Assembly (NCBI GenBank): GCA_030838025.1
Contig: JAUTXM010000497.1
Span: forward strand, 1 to 10,758
Direction: 5' to 3'
Length of the DNA stretch: 10,758 nt
Source: Acidimicrobiaceae bacterium
GTDB lineage: Bacteria > Actinomycetota > Acidimicrobiia > Acidimicrobiales > Palsa-688
Below are positions 1 to 5,145 of this stretch, piece after piece. Below the pieces are notes generated by a model that had not been told where the DNA came from, ran no database searches, and worked only from the letters and a program-made list of their open reading frames with translations. How positions within the stretch are numbered: the stretch's first letter is position 1; every line of letters starts with the position of its first letter. A program made the translations under genes and the position numbers.

Positions 1-271
1 CCTCGTCGCACACCACGACGATCTCCTGATCGGGCCCCGTCACCTCGGGGATCCGGTACGGCGACGTCGGGTCGAGGCGCCACTCGAGCTGGTTGCGATC
101 GACCACCACGGCGCCGTCCATTTCGCCGTCGCGCTGGCGCAAACCGACCGGCCGCGTGTCGACGATCAGGGCGCCTCGGGCCCGCAGCCCGGGCAGGTCG
201 GCCGCTGTGGGCCGAGCGGGAAGTGTCCCGCGCGCCCGCGCCAGCAGCTGGTCGATTGCCGACTCGCTCAC
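1..271 (-). CDS. Rhodanese-like domain protein (3' end beyond the left edge)
   Basis: Ninety codons are visible of a single-domain rhodanese-like protein, a fold that carries sulfane sulfur on a cysteine. Residues 34-40 read ALIVDTR, the usual start of a rhodanese core, followed by G-EMDGAVVVDRNQLEWRLDP (about 49-68), the region that in this family leads to the catalytic loop. VVVCDE at 85-90 ends at the window edge, and Cys88 is the expected catalytic cysteine. The GTG start (271-269) overlaps the TGA of the upstream cysteine-dioxygenase-like gene, so the two are almost certainly co-translated. The pairing of a thiol dioxygenase with a sulfur-transfer protein suggests a shared role in cysteine or thiol sulfur handling; that is inference. 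The rest of the active-site loop and the C-terminus are outside the window, so activity cannot be judged. Confidence 0.85.
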   Translation of the reverse strand, partial: MSESAIDQLLARARGTLPARPTAADLPGLRARGALIVDTRPVGLRQRDGEMDGAVVVDRNQLEWRLDPTSPYRIPEVTGPDQEIVVVCDE

Positions 272-837
272 CCGACCAACGCCGCGCACTCGGTGCGCCT
301 CGGCTCGAGGAAGTGGCCCGGCCGATGGTCGAAGAACGTCATGGTGGCCAACGGCGGTGAGTAAGCGTGCACGCTCAGCGCCCGGCCCGGCCCCGGATTC
401 CACACTTCGTGCACCCGGGTGGAGGCCACGGCGACCGAGTCGCCGGTCCCGAGTGTGGCCGAGCGGAGCGGGTGGCGCGCCGCCAGGTCGGTGTACATCT
501 CGATGAGCTCGCCCTCCACGACCCGCGCCACCCCGGTCGATCCGCCGTGGTCGTGCAGCTCGAGGGCCCCGCCGGCCGCCCAAGCGATGAGCCACACGTC
601 ATACTCCGCCGTCGCCAGCAGCTTGGCGTAGCGGCGGGGCAGGCCGGGAGCCAGTGGCAGTGCATCGGCGGTGACGGCCGCCGCCAACCCTTCGACCATC
701 ACTGCCAAAGCAGCTGGGGAAAAGCCTCCCCGGGATGCGCCCAGGCGAGCCGGAAGGGGCGGGCGAGTGCCCCTTCCGGCCGAGCCCGGCTGGGGGCGAG
801 GGGGGAACCAGTGGATCGCGGGCGCGAGGGCAGACAA
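268..837 (-). CDS. Cysteine dioxygenase-like cupin
   Basis: This is a 189-residue protein of the cysteine dioxygenase type I family, mononuclear iron cupins that oxidise a thiol to a sulfinate. The iron ligands are visible as HDHGGS (His95, His97) and RVHEVWN (His143). The S-x-H-x-Y triad of the family is present as SVHAY (Ser155, His157, Tyr159). The arginine that binds the cysteine carboxylate in mammalian and Bacillus enzymes aligns with an alanine in LLATAEYDVW (about 73-82), so another small thiol could be the substrate. The TTG start is chosen because GGGAGG lies six bases upstream and because FSPAALAVMVEG (39-50) matches the family's first helix, which would be cut by the later GTG/ATG at 702/699. 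The first 38 residues are Pro/Gly/Arg-rich and look non-conserved, so the start is not certain. The gene overlaps the downstream rhodanese gene by four bases. Confidence 0.8.
   Translation of the reverse strand: MSALAPAIHWFPPRPQPGSAGRGTRPPLPARLGASRGGFSPAALAVMVEGLAAAVTADALPLAPGLPRRYAKLLATAEYDVWLIAWAAGGALELHDHGGSTGVARVVEGELIEMYTDLAARHPLRSATLGTGDSVAVASTRVHEVWNPGPGRALSVHAYSPPLATMTFFDHRPGHFLEPRRTECAALVG
749..780 (-). repeat. Perfect 12-bp hairpin inside the dioxygenase N-terminal region
   Basis: Positions 749-760 and 769-780 are perfect inverted copies of GCCGGAAGGGGC around an eight-base loop. The hairpin lies in the weakly conserved N-terminal codons of the cysteine-dioxygenase-like gene. A second, smaller hairpin at 716-731 (GGGGA/TCCCC arms on the minus strand) follows and includes a Shine-Dalgarno-like GGGGAGG. 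Together they could be a leader structure if the real start is nearer 702/699, or chance structure in coding DNA. Confidence 0.5.
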
Positions 838-843
838 GGGAAG

Positions 844-849
844 CCTCCC
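844..849 (-). promoter_or_regulatory. Ribosome binding site deciding the TTG start of the dioxygenase
   Basis: On the minus strand GGGAGG is followed after six bases by TTG at 837-835. This is the only strong Shine-Dalgarno at a proper distance from an in-frame start upstream of the conserved region. It can itself pair with TCCC just before the TTG (a GGGA-GGCT-TCCC hairpin). Confidence 0.5.
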
Positions 850-905
850 GATGGGCGAGGTTCAGTAGATGGCGTTGCCGGCGCCGTCAACAGCAGGGCG
901 CCACG

Positions 906-934
906 ACCTTATCCCGACAAAACCGATCGGACAA
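906..934 (-). promoter_or_regulatory. Candidate sigma70-type promoter for the dioxygenase-rhodanese operon
   Basis: Read on the minus strand, TTGTCC (934-929) and TAAGGT (911-906) are separated by exactly 17 bases. TAAGGT fits the actinobacterial TANNNT -10 pattern and TTGTCC keeps four of six -35 consensus bases. A start near position 899 would give a leader of about 60 bases before the TTG at 837. The site lies just downstream of the minus-strand dehydrogenase gene, so read-through from that gene is also possible. Confidence 0.45.
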
Positions 935-950
935 GTCATATTTAGGTGGG

Positions 951-1820
951 TCAGCGAGTGGCGGGGAAACCGACCCCCGCGAGGAGGCGTTCGCTCTCGG
1001 TCCAGAGACGCTCGACGGCTTCGTCGTTGCGGGCCGAGTGGCTCATCCTGGACTCGCCTCGATTGGCCCAGTATCCGCCCGTGCGACCGGTCAGTGACGC
1101 GTCGAAGGCCAGGAAGATGACCGTGTCGGCGCCTGCTTGCGGGGTGACCTCGAACGGGCGGATGAGGCGGTTACCCAGGGCTATCAGGCCATGGGCGTCA
1201 CCGTCCATGCCGAATCCGCTGCGCACCGGACCTGGGTGGACGGCATTGGCGGTCACCGCCGAGGGGTCCAGGCGTCGCGCCAGCCCCCGGGTGAACAGCA
1301 CATTGGCCAACTTCGTCTCGGAATACACCACCATGCCCGAGTATCGCCGCTCGTGTTGCAGGTCGTCCCAGGGCATGCCGCGCACGGCCAGGCGATGGGC
1401 CGCCGACGAAACATTCACCACCCGGGCCGGGGCCGATGCGATCAAGGTGTCGAGGAGGAGGTCGGTCAGGTAGAAGTGGCCCAGGTGGTTGACACCAAAG
1501 GTCTGTTCGAACCCTTGGGCGGTCGTCTGGCGCTTGGTCCATATCCCGCCCGCGTTGTTGACCAGGACGTCGACCCTGCCCCATGTCTCCTGGATGGTTG
1601 CCGCTGCCGCCCGCACCGAGGCCAGGTCGGCAAGGTCCAGTTCGACGACACTGACGGCGTCGCTGGCAGCACGCTCCTTGACCTCGGTGGCCGCCTTCCC
1701 GGCCTTTTCCAGGTTGCGGCACGCCAGCACCGTCGTGGCACCCATGGCGGCCAACGCAACCGCGGTCTCTTTGCCGATGCCGCTGTTGGCACCGGTGATG
1801 ACGACGACCTTCCCGTCCAA
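951..1820 (-). CDS. Short-chain dehydrogenase/reductase, retinol-dehydrogenase-like
   Basis: A 289-residue classical SDR oxidoreductase. The N-terminal Rossmann fold carries TGANSGIG (9-16), the nucleotide-binding glycine motif. Arg36 in LACRN suggests preference for NADP(H). NNAG is at 88-91, Asn111 in VNHLG, Ser138/139 in NVSSA, and the catalytic Tyr166-x3-Lys170 is in YSETK. HPGPV (195-199) is the usual segment after the active site. The sequence most resembles the retinol dehydrogenase/WW-oxidoreductase-like branch, which is broad; the substrate cannot be predicted. The start is TTG, supported by GGAGG seven bases upstream. The gene is divergent from the VOC gene across only 39 bases, and nothing in the sequence ties the two to one pathway. 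Confidence 0.9.
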   Translation of the reverse strand: MDGKVVVITGANSGIGKETAVALAAMGATTVLACRNLEKAGKAATEVKERAASDAVSVVELDLADLASVRAAAATIQETWGRVDVLVNNAGGIWTKRQTTAQGFEQTFGVNHLGHFYLTDLLLDTLIASAPARVVNVSSAAHRLAVRGMPWDDLQHERRYSGMVVYSETKLANVLFTRGLARRLDPSAVTANAVHPGPVRSGFGMDGDAHGLIALGNRLIRPFEVTPQAGADTVIFLAFDASLTGRTGGYWANRGESRMSHSARNDEAVERLWTESERLLAGVGFPATR

Positions 1821-1827
1821 CCTCGTA

Positions 1828-1832
1828 CCTCC
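1828..1832 (-). promoter_or_regulatory. Ribosome binding site deciding the TTG start of the dehydrogenase
   Basis: GGAGG on the minus strand lies seven bases before TTG at 1820-1818. An ATG further upstream (1840) is out of frame, so this site fixes the TTG as start. Confidence 0.6.
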
Positions 1833-1846
1833 GCCTGCATTGTCGG

Positions 1847-1852
1847 TACCCT
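1847..1852 (+). promoter_or_regulatory. Possible -10 element for a leaderless VOC transcript
   Basis: TACCCT fits TANNNT and its last base is eight positions before the GTG at 1860, the distance expected if transcription starts at or next to the start codon. No Shine-Dalgarno stands before that GTG and no convincing -35 box is visible. Confidence 0.3.
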
Positions 1853-1859
1853 GAAGCTA

Positions 1860-2426
1860 GTGAACGAGAAAACGTCCTCCGACGAGCGGCCCCGCTGGCG
1901 AGGGGTCAACCACTTGGCGCTCGTCACCACCGATATGGACGCCACCGTCCGGTTCTATCACGGGGTCCTCGGCGCACGACTTGTGGCCACCCTCGCGACA
2001 CCGGCGTTCCGCCACTACTTCTTCGAGATTGGCCCGCAGAACACCATCGCCTTCTTCGAGTACCACGACGTCGATCTGGCGACCTTCGCCAAGCCGGCCG
2101 GGGTTCCCGATTCCCGCGCCGTGCAGTTCGACCACCTCTCCCTCAACCTGCCCGACGAGGACGCCCTGCTCGACCTGCGACGCCGCCTCAAGGCGGCGGG
2201 CTGCGAGGTCACCGACGTGGTCGACCACCACATCTTCCGGTCCATCTACTTCACCGACCCCGACGGGATCGCCCTTGAGGCTTCCTGGTGGGTGGTGGAC
2301 GCCACCGGCCGCCCCGCCGACTATCGCGACGAGCACCTCTTCGCCGACCACGAACCGGTGGCCGCGGTGCGGGAGCTGGCCGAGTCGGGGACCGTGGACT
2401 GGGTGCCCGAGACCAAGCTCAGCTAG
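1860..2426 (+). CDS. VOC-superfamily (glyoxalase/extradiol dioxygenase-fold) protein
   Basis: A 188-residue protein with two paired beta-alpha-beta-beta-beta modules of the vicinal oxygen chelate superfamily. The first module starts at RGVNHLALVTTDMDATVRFY (14-33) and the second at FDHLSLNL (90-97). The four positions that usually bind the metal are all filled: His18, Glu67 (in FFEYHD), His92 and Glu140 (in DPDGIALE), so it is likely an active metalloenzyme. Members include glyoxalase I, extradiol dioxygenases and antibiotic-resistance proteins; nothing here separates them. The GTG at 1860 was chosen because it lies just ahead of the domain and the upstream frame is antisense to the dehydrogenase. 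It has only a weak GAAG upstream, so translation may be leaderless. Its stop overlaps the stop of the convergent winged-helix gene by four bases. Confidence 0.85.
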   Translation: MNEKTSSDERPRWRGVNHLALVTTDMDATVRFYHGVLGARLVATLATPAFRHYFFEIGPQNTIAFFEYHDVDLATFAKPAGVPDSRAVQFDHLSLNLPDEDALLDLRRRLKAAGCEVTDVVDHHIFRSIYFTDPDGIALEASWWVVDATGRPADYRDEHLFADHEPVAAVRELAESGTVDWVPETKLS

Positions 2427-3607
2427 GCACTTAGCTCGCGCTCGATCGGCGTGCGGAAGCGGGGCGTGATCCGCACCTCGCCGACCGACGTCTGCAGCCG
2501 TTGGGCGGCGGTGTCGACCGCGCCCCGGCCGTCGGCGCCGATGTCGCGCAGCAGGTGCGACACGACCTCGCCGTCACGGCGCTGGGCCCAACCGCCGACC
2601 ACCTCGCCGTTCCACCACACCGTCGGGCCGGCGTTGCCGGACCGGTCGAACAAGTCGGCCCGCTGCTGCTGGTCGCCCAGGAACCAGGACCGTTCGGACC
2701 ATCCCATCACCGTCGGATCCAGGGCGGGGAGGAGGGCCGCCCAAGGTTGGGCGGACACCGTGGTGGGCGCCAGATCGTCGGGCAGCACGATCCCCGCCAC
2801 TCCGTCGAGATCGACTTCGACGGGGTGGAGTTCCGCGAGGGCCCGCTTGGTGTCCCCTGCCGTCCAGCCCGTCCACCACCGAAGGTCGGCGGGCGTGGCC
2901 GGGCCGAAGGTCGCCAGCCACCGCCGCGCCAGCTCGACTCGAGCGACGTCCGAAGGCGGCTCGGGCGGGGCCTCGCCCAGCCAGTCGTCGCGGGGGACCC
3001 ACCGGTACTGGCTGCTGATCCACGACCCACGAGGCTTGCCTCGCACGATCCGACCATCGGCGGCCAGGACGAACAGGACCCGGCTGGTGACCGCGACCAC
3101 CGCGGCCCACTTCTTGGTCTCGTCCCCGAACGAGAGCTGCGCCCGAAGATCGGGGACCGCCTCACTCAGCTCCTGACCCAAGGCCTGGCCCCGTTCCCGG
3201 AGGGCCGCCATGGTCTCGTCCTCGACCCGGCTCAGCCACTTGGCCCCGTCTGGGGCAATGCCGGCCTGCTCCAGGAGCTGCACGAGTTTGCGCCGCTCCA
3301 AGGCCGCGATGGCCCGGGTGCAGGCGGAGTGGACCACCGGTGCGAGCTCGACCGGTACGACAAACACCGTCCGGCGCATGCCGAGCATCCGGACCAGCGA
3401 ACGCTCGTCGTACAGCGCCCGCTCGACGCTCGCCGTGTCGCCGGCCTCGGTGCGAGCCAGGCAGGCCAGGTAGACCGACGCCGGGTCGGTCGAGTGAAGG
3501 GCGACGAGGCGGCGCGCCACGTCGGTGGGATTCGCGGCGGCGGCGCTCGGTGCCAAGTGGTGACGGACGGCGAGGCGGGCCCGCCTCTCCGATCGGTCCA
3601 TGCGCAT
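2423..3607 (-). CDS. Winged-helix DNA-binding protein, AlkZ/YcaQ-like HTH_42 family
   Basis: About 394 residues from the ATG at 3607. The pattern RLAVRHHLAP, then ARRLVALHSTDPASVYLACLAR, a middle RGKPRGSWISSQYRW, TPADLRWWTGW and a late LPALDPTVMGW is that of the winged-helix HTH_42 superfamily. That superfamily includes the DNA glycosylases AlkZ and YcaQ, which unhook crosslinked or alkylated bases. AlkZ uses a Q-x-Q pair and YcaQ a Q-x-D pair in the segment after the first helices; here the segment reads LHSTDP (His-Ser-Thr), so the known catalytic glutamines are missing. Many actinobacterial relatives seem to share this form, and their function is unknown to me. Possible starts are GTG 3640, ATG 3607 and ATG 3601. 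ATG 3607 is preferred because TATCGT, a -10-like sequence, precedes it and no start has a good ribosome site. Confidence 0.85.
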   Translation of the reverse strand: MRMDRSERRARLAVRHHLAPSAAAANPTDVARRLVALHSTDPASVYLACLARTEAGDTASVERALYDERSLVRMLGMRRTVFVVPVELAPVVHSACTRAIAALERRKLVQLLEQAGIAPDGAKWLSRVEDETMAALRERGQALGQELSEAVPDLRAQLSFGDETKKWAAVVAVTSRVLFVLAADGRIVRGKPRGSWISSQYRWVPRDDWLGEAPPEPPSDVARVELARRWLATFGPATPADLRWWTGWTAGDTKRALAELHPVEVDLDGVAGIVLPDDLAPTTVSAQPWAALLPALDPTVMGWSERSWFLGDQQQRADLFDRSGNAGPTVWWNGEVVGGWAQRRDGEVVSHLLRDIGADGRGAVDTAAQRLQTSVGEVRITPRFRTPIERELSA

Positions 3608-3888
3608 TGTGCCCGGCGACGATAGCGCCTCGCTCCCCACGGTCCGCCAGACGTAGGACTATTTCATTCATTTCCCGACATAGTTAATGGCGCTGCCCTT
3701 GCAACAGCAGATATTTAGATGCACGTCATTCGAGCTCTACTCTTTTGGGCTCAAATATCAATGGTGCCCAGTTTGTCAGCATCTCGGCTCGGACGGTTAC
3801 GCAGGGCGGTCACCCCCGCCCTCAACGCCGTGCCGTGCTGCTGTGCCAGACTTGCGAGAGAATGAAGCTCCTGGAGCCGTGGTAAGTC
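3608..3888. other. AT-rich intergenic stretch without a recognised gene
   Basis: Positions 3661-3780 hold 53 G or C in 120 bases by hand count (about 44 percent), far below the surrounding coding DNA. I see no convincing long gene, tRNA or insertion-sequence end here. One perfect 7-bp hairpin (arms 3803-3809 and 3816-3822, loop of six) has no T-run after it. The segment probably contains the promoters of the winged-helix gene and of the small membrane gene downstream. Confidence 0.5.
3862..3885 (+). other. Seven-codon open frame just upstream of the small membrane protein
   Basis: ATG at 3862 encodes MKLLEPW and stops with TAA at 3883-3885. Only three bases separate this stop from the ATG at 3889, in the same frame. 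A purine-rich GCGAGAG directly precedes the ATG and could act as a ribosome site. Such an arrangement could couple translation of the two frames; it may equally be chance. Confidence 0.25.
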
Positions 3889-4116
3889 ATGGTGTTCCTT
3901 CTGCTGATCAGCGTCCTGTGTGCACTCGGCTCGGCTGCTGCGGCAAGGAGCACAGAGCTCCACCTATTCATGTACCGGCAGAATCAGAAGAAACCGACCA
4001 GAACCCGGCTGGACGAGGGCGACTTCGTTCGCGTGATTCGGCTTGTCCTCATTGTTCTGGCAGTTACGGCCGGGCTAATCGGCTCCCTGGCAGCAATCCG
4101 TTTGATATTAGATTAG
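3889..4116 (+). CDS. Small two-helix membrane protein, unknown
   Basis: A 75-residue frame that I do not recognise. It has a hydrophobic N-terminal segment (about 1-19, MVFLLLISVLCALGSAAAA), a polar charged middle (20-49, many Arg/Lys and Gln) and a second hydrophobic helix (about 50-72). The pattern is that of a small integral membrane protein with two helices. Codon use is less GC-rich at third positions than in the neighbours (ATA, TTA, GTT and AGA occur), matching the AT-richer surroundings and hinting at a foreign or young gene. A GGAG lies 12 bases before the ATG, a loose fit. No overlapping frame is more convincing. It is convergent with the sulfotransferase gene. Confidence 0.45.
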   Translation: MVFLLLISVLCALGSAAAARSTELHLFMYRQNQKKPTRTRLDEGDFVRVIRLVLIVLAVTAGLIGSLAAIRLILD

Positions 4117-4176
4117 ATTCAGGGGCGGTCCCCGAAGTGCCTCCGCCGAACGGGAGCGGCTGTGAGCCCGCAGGAG

Positions 4177-4224
4177 CGCCGATCATGGCGCACGTTCGAA
4201 TGCCTGGCGGTTCGGCCATCGGCG
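4177..4224. terminator. Bulged stem-loop between convergent genes
   Basis: CGCCGAT (4177-4183) plus GGC (4187-4189) can pair with GCC (4215-4217) plus ATCGGCG (4218-4224), giving a 10-bp stem with a three-base bulge and a 25-base loop. It lies between the stop of the small membrane gene (4116) and the stop of the sulfotransferase gene (4256). It could end one or both transcripts, but there is no T-run. Confidence 0.25.
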
Positions 4225-4255
4225 AAGGGGACCAGAAACCGTCGGTCCTAGTGGG

Positions 4256-5107
4256 TCAGGCGGTGAATTGACGTTCGACATCGTCTTGACGGAACCGCGA
4301 GACCCAGTCGTGTGACAGGTTGTCGGCCTGCCGCCGCATCGGCCCCAGCTCGCCTTCGGGCTCGCGCGGGTCGATGCCGAGGGCGTCGATCACCCGGCCG
4401 ATGGTCGCCGCCCGACTGTCGACGAACTCTTCGTAGATCACGCGTATCGGTTCGCGCCCGGTGGCGTGGAACCAGTCCTCCCACCGGGCATCCCAACGGT
4501 GCAGCTCGTTCACGAGGTGCTTGACCGCCCAGTAGTCGTACTCGGCGGAGCGGCCGCCCCGAGAGAGCTCGTCCTCGTTGCGCCATTGCTGGGTCTGGAT
4601 GGCCTTCCAGAGTGACACCGCTTGGGCCACCTTGTCGCGCCGACGGACGAAGACAATGCGCAGCTGCGGGAAGACGGCGTCGAGGGCCTCGTTGAAGGTC
4701 ACGTTGCCGAGGCCGGGCAGCTCCCGGACGCGACTGCGGAAGTCGTCGAAGTAGTTCCACATCATCTTGGTGCCGAACACGCCGTTGCGCGAGGTCCCCC
4801 GCTGGAGCGCATAGGTGAACCAGCCTTCGAACTCTCCGGGCTGTTCTGGGCGGCCGGGCTCGGACGGGGCCAGCCGCGCGGCGAGGTCGGCCTGGGCCGG
4901 GTCCGAGAAGTACTGCCTGGGCTGGCGGGGCAGACCGGTCGAGCGCAGCGCCTCGAAGAACTCGTCGGGCACGCCCGCCACGTCGGACCCTTTGAGCAAC
5001 TCGCACAGCAGGGTGCTGCCACTGCGCTGCGTGGCACAGACAAAGTAGGAGATGCCCTCGACACGCACACACGGCTCACTTGTGCCATTCTCCACTATGT
5101 CGATCAT
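4256..5107 (-). CDS. Stf0-family sulfotransferase
   Basis: A 283-residue protein of the Stf0 family, whose founding member sulfates trehalose in mycobacteria using PAPS. The 5'-phosphosulfate loop is visible as TQRSGSTLL (26-34), followed by CELL and GVPDEFFE (45-52), where Glu49 corresponds to the acidic residue thought to act as base in Stf0. The 3'-phosphate-binding segment is IVFVRRRDKVAQAVSLWKA (151-169), followed by QTQQW, also typical of Stf0. Length and motif order are normal and nothing essential looks missing. The ATG at 5107 fits just ahead of the first strand (ISYFVCA); longer frames would run into the divergent sulfatase. No ribosome site is evident. The acceptor is unknown; the divergent sulfatase suggests one organosulfate pathway or a make-and-break pair, which is inference. 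Confidence 0.9.
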   Translation of the reverse strand: MIDIVENGTSEPCVRVEGISYFVCATQRSGSTLLCELLKGSDVAGVPDEFFEALRSTGLPRQPRQYFSDPAQADLAARLAPSEPGRPEQPGEFEGWFTYALQRGTSRNGVFGTKMMWNYFDDFRSRVRELPGLGNVTFNEALDAVFPQLRIVFVRRRDKVAQAVSLWKAIQTQQWRNEDELSRGGRSAEYDYWAVKHLVNELHRWDARWEDWFHATGREPIRVIYEEFVDSRAATIGRVIDALGIDPREPEGELGPMRRQADNLSHDWVSRFRQDDVERQFTA

Positions 5108-5133
5108 ATCAGTAGAGAACAGGTAAGGACGGG

Positions 5134-5139
5134 TAGAGT
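5134..5139 (+). promoter_or_regulatory. Possible -10 element for a leaderless sulfatase transcript
   Basis: TAGAGT fits TANNNT and its last base is seven positions before the GTG at 5146, so transcription could start on that codon. No ribosome site lies at a useful distance. A -35 match is not visible. The whole divergent gap to the sulfotransferase start is 38 bases. Confidence 0.35.
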
Positions 5140-5145
5140 TCGCCG

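Noticed and set aside
93..945. Several plus-strand open frames opposite the rhodanese and dioxygenase genes
   Set aside because: They are Arg/Pro/Ser-rich shadows of GC-rich antisense DNA; the minus strand carries clear family motifs.
1137..1859. Long in-frame plus-strand extension upstream of the VOC gene
   Set aside because: It is antisense to the well-supported short-chain dehydrogenase and shows no domain; the VOC fold starts after the GTG at 1860.
2737..2754. 8-bp inverted repeat with a two-base spacer (CCGCCCAA/TTGGGCGG)
   Set aside because: Arms of this length are expected by chance about once in a GC-rich window of this size, and it lies inside the winged-helix coding sequence.
3687..4271. 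A 194-codon plus-strand open frame covering the AT-rich region and the small membrane gene
   Set aside because: The translation has no recognisable domain, is rich in Pro, Ser and Cys in a random way and runs into the convergent sulfotransferase gene. The 75-residue frame inside it has a far more protein-like pattern.
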